From assembly GCF_000234665.1 (NCBI RefSeq), contig NC_018321.1:534594-598593 (forward strand): a stretch of DNA of 64,000 nucleotides, written 5' to 3'. Position numbers and translations under genes: made by a program. Source of the stretch: Leishmania mexicana MHOM/GT/2001/U1103 (Eukaryota; Euglenozoa; Kinetoplastea; Trypanosomatida; Trypanosomatidae). The notes under the pieces were generated by a model. It searched no databases. It saw nothing but the letters and a program-made list of their open reading frames with translations, and was not told the origin of the DNA. Positions within the stretch are counted from its first letter, which is position 1. Each line of letters opens with the position of its first letter. Below, one piece after another: positions 40,493-51,009 of this stretch.

Positions 40493-41965
40493 TGCGTTTT
40501 GTGTTGGGGCCACCCCTACACCGCTGCACACGTGGGCACACGCGCACGCGATCTGCATGGCTGTGTGCGTCTTGTGAGCTTTTTGGACCCGCCGCACACC
40601 GGGTGGCAGAGTGAAGAAGAAGCGCAAAGTGCCCACGATGGCGACCATGGCGGAACATGCAGGGGAGCCGGCGAGCACGAAAACGATTTGGCGGATGAGA
40701 GGGACACACATCTCGTGAACGTTTCTTTGATGCCACTGCCTCCTCACAGGGCCATGCTGACGTGTTGCCCCCCCTTCCCCCTTCTCTTTCTCATCTCCTG
40801 CTGATGGACGGAGCCCCTCCTTCCGTTGCTTTCCTTTTACTTGTCATCTTTTACGTCTCTTGTGCTTGTATTATCCACTCGACACACAGACACACACGCA
40901 CGCGCAACGACCATCGCTCAACCCACTGTGCGCCGGTGTGCGTGTGAAGCGGTGTGCACGCAGGCGCCATGCCAGCGGGATGAACGTGGGGGTCTACGCG
41001 CTCCATGTGTGCTATGTCGTACGCAGCCGAAAAGGCAAGGAAGAAGGAGAATGGGCAACTCGACGGACAACAGCAGCGAGAGATCCCATCATGCTTGTAG
41101 CTGACGTGCTGCGCGGCAGGCCACGGGATATCTCCTGAGCGGCAGCTGGGCTTGGCTTGGCTGTGTGTGCGTGTGTCTGCCTGAGCCGACCCACATGATT
41201 CTGGTTAGCCGCACACGCATATACACTCGCTCGCACGAGCGCGTGGGCGTGAAGCAGCCACCACTGCACCGTGAGCAACAGACGCCGCATAGAGCGCAAT
41301 GTCTACGCCTACGCTGACGCAACGCTGCAGTCGTTGCCGCTGCTGGCGTTCTCTGCTCATTCTGCTCTCTGCCCTTATCTCTTGCCTTTTCTCCTCAACT
41401 CGCGGCAGTTTGTGCGCGCACACACACACACACATCTGCGCTGCCTCGCGTCCATTTTCTGCACACCCACGTACTTGGTGATGGGCTTGACTTTACCCGC
41501 TTGTTTTTCCCATCCGTACACGTGCGTGCATGCACGGGCGCCAAGTCCTCACCGCTCTCTTTCTCTCTGCGACTCGCGCCTCACATTTTCAGTCCCCTCC
41601 CCTCCCCCTCTCCTCGTCGTCTTCGCTGGCGTGCTCTTGCTGGCGCGAGGCGGTGCACAGCGGCAGCGGCGGACTTGACGCGCCGCTGACTCGTTCCCTT
41701 TTGGTCTGCCACGCGGTTGCGGCTCTCTCAGGCAGAGCCTGCTTGGCGTGTGCCTGTCTGTGTGCGTGCGTGCGTGCGTGCATGCGTGGGAGAGTGCGGG
41801 TACTTGGAGAGGAGGCGCCGCACACGCACAGGCACAGCGCATGCGCATGGATGGGCGCATAGGCATGCACGTATATATATAGAGAGAGGGACATCCTCAC
41901 GTCTACACACGCACACGTCTGCAGACCCATACAGGACACCACGCAGTCGAGCACAGCGGTGAGCC
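40493..41965. other. Intergenic region, H2B to TMEM94-like gene
   Basis: Pyrimidine- and CA/GT-rich DNA with no convincing gene. A TATATATATAGAGAGAG stretch lies at about 41872-41888, between the splice acceptors and the next start. Confidence 0.6.
41591..41592 (+). promoter_or_regulatory. Predicted spliced-leader acceptor of TMEM94-like gene
   Basis: An AG follows CACATTTTC and CTCTTTCTCTCTGCG. An alternative is the AG at 41407-41408 after a longer C/T tract. Confidence 0.4.
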
Positions 41966-44900
41966 ATGAAGGTTCAGCAGTTGACCGTGGAGACCCTCGA
42001 TAGTAATGGGGAGAGGGGAACCTCGGCACCAGCAGTACAGATACTGGTTCCACCGCTCTTCAAGGGTGACGCCACTGTCTCGGGGGCTGCCACTGTTGCC
42101 AACCACAACGGTGGCTCCGCTACGAGGGCCTCATACTTGTCCATTTCTTCCTCTGTCAACGGTTCACAGTCTAGTTACTTCGGCGGCAGCAGCTCTGCAG
42201 TCTCGCCGGTGGCCTCGACAACGGTGACACAGGCCAATGTTGACACCCCCAGCAGCACATACGAGGCGGCCGTCTGTGCGGAGCTGCAGCGGCTGCTGGG
42301 GCGCTGCGAGCAGTCTTGGGCACACACAATGCGTATCCCACGTGTGATTCTGCGCAGCGTCGCTCTGGATCAGAACTGCGCCATCGCCGTGACGTGCGTC
42401 ATGCTCATCATCTCCTGCATCCTGTACCCGATGACGCAGACGATCCTGTGCACCATACTGTTCTTTGTCCTCTACGGCCTCTGCGTGCTGCTGCAGGCGT
42501 ACCACTTTTGGGCTCGCGTGACGGAGATGAAGTACCGCACCGCCTCTGTGACCGGGGAGGTGCTGGTGCGATGGTGGCGCCGGGTGCAGGAGATGCCGCT
42601 GCGTCGCAGCCAGACCGCCGAGGAGCGGCGGCGCGTGTTTATCGAGTCCTTCTCGCAGCTGCCGGCGAGCGCGTTCCGCATGGTGGCCGTCGTCGACGAG
42701 CGCACAGGTAGACTGAAGCACATCCATAAGAGCTTAATGGTGAAGATGTCGAAGCGGCTAGACGAGGTGACTCTGAAGGTGCGCCCTTACCTGGAGCCGA
42801 CGAGCATCTGCAAGCTCGTCGACGTCATGCGCATCACCCTCGAGTGCGACGCGATTGTGCTGAAGCCGCTGACGGATCGTGCCCGACCACCGCGGCTGCC
42901 GAACCTGCTCCTATCCAACAAGCCCTTTGTGGAGGACGAGGACACAACGGACAGTAGCGACCATGAGCGCGAGTCGCGCACGGTGCTGGGTGGTGGCAAC
43001 ACCATCACCGTGTCGCACCACATGGAGTACTTTGTCCACCGCGTCTTTCTGCTCGCCTGGGCAGCCGTGATGGTGCTGACCATCGGCACCGGCGTCGTGC
43101 TCTGCAAATTTGTACGGTTACCCCTCGGCGAGGGCGTCTTCCTGGATCCTGCCGTTGCGGCGCTGGGTCTGCTGCCCCTCAACGCCATTGTGCTCAACCG
43201 CGTACTCATCTTCTACGCCAACGTCTACCTCGACAAGCTTTTTCACTACATGCTGTCACGCCGCTCCTACGCGCTGGAGGATCGGCTGCCCCGCTTCTCC
43301 TTCTGGTCGACGCTGGTGACGATGGCGCGGGTGGTGTGCCGCATGCCGCCGCCGAACGGGGGGCGTAACCCACTTGTCTTCTCCACTTCTCTTGTCGACG
43401 TCTTCGGCATGGCAACGGTGGTGGCGATGTTGGATCAGACGGGGATTGTGACGGACATGGTGCTTGTCCCTAAGCAGGTGTTCCTGCTGAAGTCCGACCC
43501 GCAACAGCAGCAGAAGCAGCAGCAGCAGCAGAACTCTTCCAGCGGGGAAAGCGGTGACGATGATGATGGTGCGGCGACTGTGAAGGGGCCCTTCTTGCAG
43601 CGCAGCGAGCGCGACGCGCGTGAGCGCCACCGCGACATGCACAAGCAGATCAAGCGCAAGAAGTATCAGGAGCGCCGGTTCCTGGAGCTGCGACTGATGC
43701 AGTCGACAAGGCAGGACCTGGCGGTCGAGTTCGTCGACGAGAAGGCGCGCCACAAGCACAACGGCCACCTCAAACCTCTCTGCCTCGCGATCCTTGTGCA
43801 CGCCCTGGCACGAGAGCCGACGCAGCTCGCGACGTGGACGGAGTCGTTCCACTTCTGCGACCGCTCACTTCTGTGGGCGCGTGCAATGCACTGGATCCCG
43901 CGGGCGTGTGGCTTTCACGACAGAGTGGCACACAACTTCCTGATCATTGCGCGCATCTTCGTGATCAGCACGTCCACCGGGAGCGGGTACCGCGACACCT
44001 ACCCAGAGCAGGCGTGCTCGTACCTCGTCGAGGGCAGCGATGGTGCGCTGCACCTCTTCACCATAGGTACACCGTATCTCGTGTGCCGCCACTCGACAAC
44101 GCATTGGACAGGAACGACGATAGAGGAGTTTGACGCCCACGATAAGGCGGAGGTGGTTTACATGGGGAAGCACCAATGGGAGGAGGGCGCGACGCTAGAG
44201 ACGGTGGCGCTGTCGCACCGCATCTTGCCGGAGCGGTACCGCAGCTACGTCGCAACGCTACCGCGCCACGCGCATCATTACAACGAGTTTTTCTTTCGAA
44301 ACGGCGTGGAGGTGAACAGCACGACAGCGAAGAGGGCGCAGATGGAGCGGCGGCATCGCCGCCAGCAGCACGCGACCGCGAAAGCAGTTCGTAGTGAAGT
44401 CACTGCACCGCAGCCGCAGTCCGCCAATTCACGGCAGGAACCGCGCGGGGAGAACGGGACCAGCAGGTGCCGCGCCATGCGACCCGACGGCGCAGGTGCT
44501 GATACCGACGACGGAGCCCCCAAACCGTCGGCGGCCACGCAGCGCGAGCGCACCGAGACGGCTGTACGCGCAGGGGACAGGGAGGTGGATGTACAGAAGG
44601 AATTAGGTGTGGTGGGTGCCAGCGATGGCAGCGCCATGGGCTCTCACGACGACGACGACTGGGGCGGGGATAGGGGCATCGCGGTTCACGAGATCAACAT
44701 TAGCGTCCGCGACGGGGCTCGGCAACGCCAGCCGTGCGGCACACCCCAGCGTCGCTGCCAGTCTGCACCGCCGGTGCGCAGCACGCAACCGGCGAACGTG
44801 AAGCCGCCGCGCAATCGCTCCTTTGGCGCCGTTCCGACCGACGCCGTGGGTGACATCGAGGGGGATGACTGCATCACTATCGACACCTTCATCTGGCTCA

Positions 44901-46582
44901 TGGCGACCACGTCCCACACGTTCCTTGGGCTGATCGGGTTGCAGGACTCGGTGCGCCCCAACGTCCAGAGCACCATGAGCTTGCTGGATGAGTCGGGTGT
45001 GCGCTGCATGTACTTCTGCGCCGGCACGGAGCGCCAGACGAAGAGCTTCGGGAGCCGGGTCGGCCTGGATACAGACTGGAACTGCTGCATCTCGCTAAAG
45101 GAGGACGCCGTCGCGCTGGACCCGCACAGCATTCGCGCTCAGCTACCGTTCGGCATCAAGTCGATCCGCAAGCACATCCTGCATGTCGACCCGATTCCGC
45201 TTCAGGTGAGCCTATTCTCGCACGCCCTCGGAGTGTCGAAGCGGGCGATGCTGTCTGTGCTGCAGGACAACCACGAGGTCGTCGTCGCGGTCGGCTCGGT
45301 GTTCAACCACAGTAACGTGCGCAGTTTCGTACAGGCGGACTTGTCGATCGGCGTACTCCCAACCAGACGCGGTATCAACGCGGATAAGGAGGGCGCGCTG
45401 AAGCACACCCGCGTCGTGGAGCCGTCCGACTTTGCGGCGACGAACAGCCTCAACCGCGATATCCCGCTCTACCGCAACGTGGCGGAGCTGATCGGTTGCA
45501 GCTGCTCCCTGCGGGCGCCGCCAACGACGTCCATCTTGCCGATTGTCGCCATGATGATCCGTCAGGCACGCCTGCGGCTCAGCGGCATCAGCAACGGCGC
45601 CGAGTTCGTCATGCACGCCAACTTCTTCCTGGTCATGGTGAACACCAGCTCGCTGATCGTCGGGGTGCCACTGCTGCTGACGCCCTCTGTGACGGTGTTT
45701 GAGCTCTACGTGCTCATCCCGATTTTGGCGCTGTGCTGCACGTACACGGCGTACGCCGGCATGGATGCGATGCGAGTGATGCCGTCACGCCACAATCACT
45801 TCGTCCGCCGTGCAATCTTCCGGCACAGCGCGGTGGTGTGGTGCCTGCGCTACGCCATCTCTGTCGTGGCGCTCCTGACGCTCGGCATCACTGCCTCCAC
45901 GAAGCTGTGCAAGGTCCGAGCGCTGAAGCTAATCACAATGGAGGAGGCCACGTGCGTGTCGTCTGGTCAGGGCTACGTCGCGCTCACCTTTAACTACTGG
46001 CTCATGGTGCACTGCTGGACGCACATCAGTCGTCATCACCCCATTTCCCTCACCTTCTCGCTGAAGCTGGCGCATGGACGCCGCTCCACCTACCTTTTCC
46101 GCTCCTTCCGCTGGCTCGCCGCGAGCGTCCTCGTGACGCTGCTGAGCATCATCATCGTGGTCCTCGACACACCGATGAGAGCCCTCCACCACGCTTTCTT
46201 TCCTTCTGCCCCGCACTTCATTGTGTCGCTGCTGTTCCCGGTGCTGATCCTCGCACTGGACTGGCCCGTCAAGCGGTGGCGCGAGCGGCGCTTCACGAAC
46301 ATGCAAAAGTTTCGGAAGCTGTCGTATGGCACGCGGCTTGGCATGCACTCGCCCCGCGGCGACTACGAGCCGGAGGGCATCACCTACACACACACCAGCA
46401 CCGTCGGCGGCGCTGGGCGAGAGGAGGCGGTGTCGGCGGAGCGCGTCGGACTCCTCAAGCGCGTGAGCGAGTGGTTTTACCGCTTCAGCAGCATGCGGGG
46501 CGGGAAGCTGGAACTAAACTGCGTGTGCTGCGACCACATCGGCGGCAACTATGCCACCTACCACACCACGGCTAACGTATAG
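41966..46582 (+). CDS. TMEM94: TMEM94-like P-type ATPase relative
   Basis: 1538 aa membrane protein. The segment RCMYFCAGTERQTKSFGSRV followed by GLDTDWNCCISL (about 1012-1045) matches the TMEM94 pattern, in which the P-domain end has VYF, then F, then GLETGWNCHISL. TMEM94 is a P-type ATPase relative proposed to handle Mg2+ at the ER. Hydrophobic segments lie at about 138-157, 160-182, 358-382 and 397-422 before the cytosolic part. Six more lie from about 1219 to 1438 (1219-1265 as a pair, then near 1288, 1340, 1378 and 1417). The phosphorylation site region reads MLDQTGIVTD (Asp490), so Asp is kept but DKTGT is changed to DQTGI. The cytosolic part has a poly-Gln run (about 512-522) and a long disordered insert (about 790-970). 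The ATG at 41966 is the first in frame. Pump activity is unproven. Confidence 0.75.
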   Translation: MKVQQLTVETLDSNGERGTSAPAVQILVPPLFKGDATVSGAATVANHNGGSATRASYLSISSSVNGSQSSYFGGSSSAVSPVASTTVTQANVDTPSSTYEAAVCAELQRLLGRCEQSWAHTMRIPRVILRSVALDQNCAIAVTCVMLIISCILYPMTQTILCTILFFVLYGLCVLLQAYHFWARVTEMKYRTASVTGEVLVRWWRRVQEMPLRRSQTAEERRRVFIESFSQLPASAFRMVAVVDERTGRLKHIHKSLMVKMSKRLDEVTLKVRPYLEPTSICKLVDVMRITLECDAIVLKPLTDRARPPRLPNLLLSNKPFVEDEDTTDSSDHERESRTVLGGGNTITVSHHMEYFVHRVFLLAWAAVMVLTIGTGVVLCKFVRLPLGEGVFLDPAVAALGLLPLNAIVLNRVLIFYANVYLDKLFHYMLSRRSYALEDRLPRFSFWSTLVTMARVVCRMPPPNGGRNPLVFSTSLVDVFGMATVVAMLDQTGIVTDMVLVPKQVFLLKSDPQQQQKQQQQQNSSSGESGDDDDGAATVKGPFLQRSERDARERHRDMHKQIKRKKYQERRFLELRLMQSTRQDLAVEFVDEKARHKHNGHLKPLCLAILVHALAREPTQLATWTESFHFCDRSLLWARAMHWIPRACGFHDRVAHNFLIIARIFVISTSTGSGYRDTYPEQACSYLVEGSDGALHLFTIGTPYLVCRHSTTHWTGTTIEEFDAHDKAEVVYMGKHQWEEGATLETVALSHRILPERYRSYVATLPRHAHHYNEFFFRNGVEVNSTTAKRAQMERRHRRQQHATAKAVRSEVTAPQPQSANSRQEPRGENGTSRCRAMRPDGAGADTDDGAPKPSAATQRERTETAVRAGDREVDVQKELGVVGASDGSAMGSHDDDDWGGDRGIAVHEINISVRDGARQRQPCGTPQRRCQSAPPVRSTQPANVKPPRNRSFGAVPTDAVGDIEGDDCITIDTFIWLMATTSHTFLGLIGLQDSVRPNVQSTMSLLDESGVRCMYFCAGTERQTKSFGSRVGLDTDWNCCISLKEDAVALDPHSIRAQLPFGIKSIRKHILHVDPIPLQVSLFSHALGVSKRAMLSVLQDNHEVVVAVGSVFNHSNVRSFVQADLSIGVLPTRRGINADKEGALKHTRVVEPSDFAATNSLNRDIPLYRNVAELIGCSCSLRAPPTTSILPIVAMMIRQARLRLSGISNGAEFVMHANFFLVMVNTSSLIVGVPLLLTPSVTVFELYVLIPILALCCTYTAYAGMDAMRVMPSRHNHFVRRAIFRHSAVVWCLRYAISVVALLTLGITASTKLCKVRALKLITMEEATCVSSGQGYVALTFNYWLMVHCWTHISRHHPISLTFSLKLAHGRRSTYLFRSFRWLAASVLVTLLSIIIVVLDTPMRALHHAFFPSAPHFIVSLLFPVLILALDWPVKRWRERRFTNMQKFRKLSYGTRLGMHSPRGDYEPEGITYTHTSTVGGAGREEAVSAERVGLLKRVSEWFYRFSSMRGGKLELNCVCCDHIGGNYATYHTTANV

Positions 46583-47413
46583 GATGTCGGTCGGTGCGCA
46601 CCGCGTGCGACGGGTGTGCACAAGTGGGTATCGCCTCCGAGTAGAGGGACGGCGGCCTCCATCGTCGCTTCTTTAATGTGTCTTGCCGCGCTGTGGATGG
46701 GTGACGCGTCGCTATCGGTGCCACCCATCCCATGTTTTGTTGGCCTGCATCCGTGCTTCCCACCCACCCCCCGCACCGATACATCCGCACGCACACGCGC
46801 GCCACCGTGAGCTGCCTGTCGTTGGGCGATACCGCTGCTCTTGGTGTCGTCCTCTACGTGGCGCGTTGTGCGCGTGTCCTTTCTCCTCTTAACCGCCGGT
46901 CGACAACTCCCGAAGCAGACGCGCACACCACAGCACAGTGTCAGCACAGCACACATACGTGCACACGTGTGTATGTGCGAGTCCACCGCCTGGTGGAACA
47001 ACCCCAGCATTGCTGGCGTTCATTGCCGCGTATTCCTTGCACCCTCCCTCTACGACTGCCAGTGACTTTACTGTCACTTCTCCGAATCCGACCTCCCTGC
47101 ACGTGCACACAGACGCACGCACTCCGTGCACGCGTGTTCGCGTCATCTCTTTTCACCACCACGCCCTGCTGCACTTGGATCTTGTTCGGCCTACCCTTTT
47201 TCCCATCTCTCCTCGTCGTGGACTACACTGCCTTCCCCCAGCACAAACTATCGGAGTATGGCGACGTGCGGCCTACTGCGCACCTCCTCTCTCTCCCCAC
47301 TTCACACTCACTCACACACAACCACCCACACACGCACGCGCACGCACGCACCACCATCATCCTAATCATCATAATAAAGTCTTTGTGCTTCGTGGTGGGC
47401 TGCTGTGGCAGGC
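46583..47413. other. Intergenic region, TMEM94-like to TTC27-like gene
   Basis: C-rich and CA-rich untranslated DNA with no gene. The acceptor for the next gene is near its right end. Confidence 0.6.
47240..47241 (+). promoter_or_regulatory. Predicted spliced-leader acceptor of TTC27-like gene
   Basis: An AG follows CTACACTGCCTTCCCCC, 173 bases upstream of the ATG. Confidence 0.45.
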
Positions 47414-50290
47414 ATGGAGCTACTGCTGACTCTGCCGTCCCCCTTGGAGGGGATCGAGCGGTACATAGTGGGTGACAGGCTCCAGCTCACGTTGCAGGAG
47501 GCCAGCGAGCTCTCCAGCCGTTACCACGCAGCGGTGGAGCTGCACCTTCGCAGCAGCGAAGCCGTGAGGGTCGAGGAGGCAGAGGATGGCATCGTGTCAG
47601 CTCTCGCGTTCGCACTGCGCCTCTTTAACGCCGAGAACTTCTCGGGCGAGCTCACCCCGGCGGAGAGGACGCGCTACGGTGCCGTCTTGAGCCGGTTTGG
47701 CGGTGTTGTGCCAAAAGGCAACGAGGTCCCGGATGGGGAGGACAGCGACAGGGAAGGGGAGGCAGCAGCGGCGGTTGCCACGTCCCCGGTCGCTCCTTCC
47801 TTGGCCACGGCTCTGACCGCCGCTCAGCGCGAGCGACTGCAAGACCTGTTTCTCCAGCGCCTGCTGACGACGGATGGCGAAATGGCGGTGCCGTCGATGC
47901 GCCTTCCTGGTCTTCTCCTTTGCATTATCAGCCTTGCCAAGACAGAGCTCGAGCCGGGTGTGCCGCTGCTGCCGCTGACCTCGCCGTGGCGTCTCCGCGC
48001 CTTCTTCCGCCACCAACTATGCCTCTCCCATCGCTCCAACACGGTCTTCCTGGCGTTGGCGGCGTGCGTCGACGCCGTACTGCGGCTGCCGAGCGAACAG
48101 CAGACAGTCGAGATGCTGCTGGAAGTGGGCCAGGTGCAGAGCTACTACCACCGCCGCGATCTGGCAAAGGGTGCGTTCGAGGCGGCCATGCGCCTTAGTG
48201 AACTGCGCGTGGAGGAGACGTCGATGATGGGGGTGCGCACCCGCTGGCAGCAGAACCAGCACGTCCAGATGGTGCTGAACGCGACAAGTAGCCGCCCTGT
48301 TCCTCCTCAGTCCATGCTGGAGGAGCAGCCGAAGGCGATCATGGCGGAAAAGGATGGCCACGACCTGCTCGACCGCCCCCGCGAGACGCCCGAAGCGGCC
48401 CTCCAGCCCCTCACCCCGCTCCACCCCGAGGACAAGGCAATTCTCCTTGCTCTCTGCATGGATATTCGCAACAACAACCCCGATCACGGCCTCACGCGGC
48501 ACCACATGATGACCTACATCGAGCGGCTGCTAGCGGACCCCGCCCCGTCGCCGTTCATGGTGCGGTGTCAGACGCTGTTGATGCGCGCGCGCCTCGAATC
48601 ACGGCGCAATCGTGTGCAGGAGCGCGCGTTCATGCAACTCACCGAGCTAGTGGATCAGTACTCGGCCCGCCGCGACCCCACGCACGAGGTTTTTGGGCGG
48701 ACGGCCAGCGACTACTTCTACAGCGTCGCCTTCCCGCCGGTGTGGGCGCTCAAGCGTGAATATGCAGGCTTTTGCTTCGAGGAGACGCTCTACAAGACGG
48801 CGCTGGATGTGTACGAGCAGATTCTGGACTGGGAGTGCATCATCGAGTGCTGCAAGAAGCTCGACAAACGGCGCCGCGCCGAGAGTCTGGCGCGCCAGCT
48901 GTTGGAGACGGATCCGCTGAACCCGATGCTGTGGGTCGCGCTCGGTGAGGCGACGCGCGACGACGCGCACCTATGGAAGGCGTGGGAGCTGTGCGGGCAC
49001 AAGATGGCCGCTCCGATGCGGGCGCTGGCTCGCCTGGCGCTGGACCGGGAACACTACGACAAGGTGGTCGAGTACTTTGACGAGGCGGTGCGCATCAACC
49101 CCGTTTTCGGCGGGGACTGGTTCGCTCTCGGCTACGCCTCGCTGCGCCTGGCGCGGTTCGAGCGCAGCGGCGAGGCCTTCACGCGTGTCTGCCAGATCGA
49201 CCCCAGCGACTCCTTTGGGTGGAATAACCTGGCCTCTGTTATGCTGCGCGAGCGCAAGCTTCGGCCGTCTTTCAACGCCATGAGCCAGGCCCTTCGCAAC
49301 AACCGCCGCGACTGGCGCATGTGGCAGAATTACTTCCGCATCGGCTGCGAGCTGAGGGAGGTGACGGAGACGACAAACGCTCTCGGCATCGCGCTGGACA
49401 TTGCGCAGCGGAAGATCCACCTGGAACGCGACACGCTGGAGCTGTTCGTGGACAACACGATCGCCTACTTGAAGGGCGAAATTCACGGCAGCTCCCTCGA
49501 CGCCGCGGAAACGGACGGCTCCAAGGCAGACGCGCTCGTCTACCGCAGCCTCGGCATTCTGCCAGACGAGAACGACATCCACCATGCCCCGGTGGCGCAG
49601 AGCATGACGATAGCGGAAGAGGAAGAAGAGATGGCCGACCTGACGCCGTTGGGAGCGGATGTAGAGTTGCCGGAGTCCGTGACGGGCGCGGCAGCGGCGC
49701 AGACGACGGAGGAGCGCGATGTCATCCTTGCGGGAATCCGTCGCCGTCACGCCGACCGCGTCCGTGCGCTGTTTGCCCGCATCTTCGAGCTCTTCGTCAG
49801 CGACCCGGACATCTACGCGTGCGCCGCGAAACTCATGCACTTTTTGGACGGCCCCATGGCGTCCTTCCGCTACCGCCAGAAAGAGCTGCGCGCGTGTCAG
49901 CAGAAGGATCAGTGGTGCCGCGAGGAGGCTCTGCTCAGCCGCACCGTGGAGTGCCTGGAGGCAATGGCATCCGACGTCTTCGAGGCCTTTGGTGAGGCGG
50001 AGGACGGCGGCGCTGCCGGGGCGACGGTGCCGTACGCGCAGACGACTCCTGCAGGTTCCGAGGGTGCGTCGCAGGCGCCAGCGACTGCTGCAACGGAGCC
50101 GACACCACTTGCTGGCGAGGCACTGCAGCAGGCCATCGTCGACGCCTTCAAGGAGATACAGACAAACATCAAGGGAACTCTCGACGCGGCCGAGGAGCAC
50201 ATGGAGGAGCACGCGGTATACAAGCGGCTGCGCGAGCTCTCCACGCGCGTGCGCCACGGCGCGCAGGGGGCAAAGGCGGCGTTTCTGTGA
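47414..50290 (+). CDS. TTC27: TTC27-like tetratricopeptide-repeat protein
   Basis: 958 aa. The strongest match is the TPR block at about 545-640: DWFALGYASLRLARFERSGE, AFTRVCQIDPSDSFGWNNLA, then SFNAMSQALRNNRRDWRMWQ. The same order occurs in the TTC27/Emw1 family (WFSLGCAYLAL, then AWNNLS, then ALKCNYEHWQIWENY). The long alpha-helical N-terminal region, with ERLLADPAPSPFMVRCQTLL near 370-390, also fits, as does the total length. Family members are essential in yeast and thought to assist assembly or quality control of protein complexes; the role here is unknown. The C-terminal part (about 740-960) has acidic and Ala-rich linkers. The first in-frame ATG is 47414; the codon at 47405 is GTG. Confidence 0.82.
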   Translation: MELLLTLPSPLEGIERYIVGDRLQLTLQEASELSSRYHAAVELHLRSSEAVRVEEAEDGIVSALAFALRLFNAENFSGELTPAERTRYGAVLSRFGGVVPKGNEVPDGEDSDREGEAAAAVATSPVAPSLATALTAAQRERLQDLFLQRLLTTDGEMAVPSMRLPGLLLCIISLAKTELEPGVPLLPLTSPWRLRAFFRHQLCLSHRSNTVFLALAACVDAVLRLPSEQQTVEMLLEVGQVQSYYHRRDLAKGAFEAAMRLSELRVEETSMMGVRTRWQQNQHVQMVLNATSSRPVPPQSMLEEQPKAIMAEKDGHDLLDRPRETPEAALQPLTPLHPEDKAILLALCMDIRNNNPDHGLTRHHMMTYIERLLADPAPSPFMVRCQTLLMRARLESRRNRVQERAFMQLTELVDQYSARRDPTHEVFGRTASDYFYSVAFPPVWALKREYAGFCFEETLYKTALDVYEQILDWECIIECCKKLDKRRRAESLARQLLETDPLNPMLWVALGEATRDDAHLWKAWELCGHKMAAPMRALARLALDREHYDKVVEYFDEAVRINPVFGGDWFALGYASLRLARFERSGEAFTRVCQIDPSDSFGWNNLASVMLRERKLRPSFNAMSQALRNNRRDWRMWQNYFRIGCELREVTETTNALGIALDIAQRKIHLERDTLELFVDNTIAYLKGEIHGSSLDAAETDGSKADALVYRSLGILPDENDIHHAPVAQSMTIAEEEEEMADLTPLGADVELPESVTGAAAAQTTEERDVILAGIRRRHADRVRALFARIFELFVSDPDIYACAAKLMHFLDGPMASFRYRQKELRACQQKDQWCREEALLSRTVECLEAMASDVFEAFGEAEDGGAAGATVPYAQTTPAGSEGASQAPATAATEPTPLAGEALQQAIVDAFKEIQTNIKGTLDAAEEHMEEHAVYKRLRELSTRVRHGAQGAKAAFL

Positions 50291-51009
50291 AGGGGGGGGC
50301 GGGCAGGAGATTGTGGGTAGGGAGGGGGCCATGGGGATGTGCACAGTAGGAGCAGGCACACCTGGGAGTTTGTTCGGTGCGCTGCTGTCGCCTCCCCCTA
50401 ACCCCCTCCCTCGAGGCTCTCCCTCAGCCCCTTTTCACACACGCGCAAAGTCCAGCCCAAGTCTTCACCATTCTTTCCCCGCGTCGTCGACGCTTTCTCT
50501 CTTACTCTGACTCGAGCACCACGCGGTTAACGTAATCTTTGCCGCCATGGCGGATCAACTCGCTCTCATCACCGTTGTCATTCTCCACGCACTCCCCCGC
50601 CTCGCCTTTCCATCGCCGCGTGCGTGTAGGGGCGCACGGACGCGAGGGCAGATGCCGATGCGGAGGACGAGACGGAGGGGCGACCCCCTCCCGCCCCCTG
50701 GACGACAGCAACCAGGAGGAAAGAATCGATCGAGGAGTCAAGGTGATAGCTTTTCGTCCCAACACCAATCGGCGCGCGGACCGTATCCGCCACCGCACCG
50801 CCCAGGCAGCGCCACTCATTTTCTTTGCCCCACGCATCCTCCCCGTCTCCTGTGTGTCCACGTGTCTCTCTTTCCCCGTGTCTGTGTCGCCCATCACTCC
50901 CTCCCGCACGCGCACACACATGCCTGATGCGGCGAAGCCGTTTTCACTTGCCGGTGAACCTGCCCTTCTCTTCCCCGTATAGCCCGCCTCCACTCCGCCT
51001 CCGTATAGC
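50291..51009. other. Intergenic region, TTC27-like to NAT10-like gene
   Basis: No gene. It begins with a G-rich stretch (GGGGGGGCGGGC) just after the stop and ends with two close AG acceptor candidates before the NAT10-like start. Confidence 0.6.
50981..50982 (+). promoter_or_regulatory. Predicted spliced-leader acceptor of NAT10-like gene
   Basis: An AG follows TGCCCTTCTCTTCCCCGTAT, 27 bases before the ATG at 51010. A second AG at 51006-51007 is only two bases before that ATG. If the first is used, the longer protein is made. Confidence 0.5.

Noticed and set aside
43500..43532. Poly-Gln (CAG/CAA) run in the TMEM94-like gene as a repeat-expansion element
   Set aside because: It is short, interrupted by Lys and in frame within a disordered part, so ordinary for these genomes.
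48971..50359. Long minus-strand open frames, for example 48971-50359, 50944-52545, 15961-17211
   Set aside because: They are shadows of strong + strand genes, caused by high third-position GC, and show no domain of their own.
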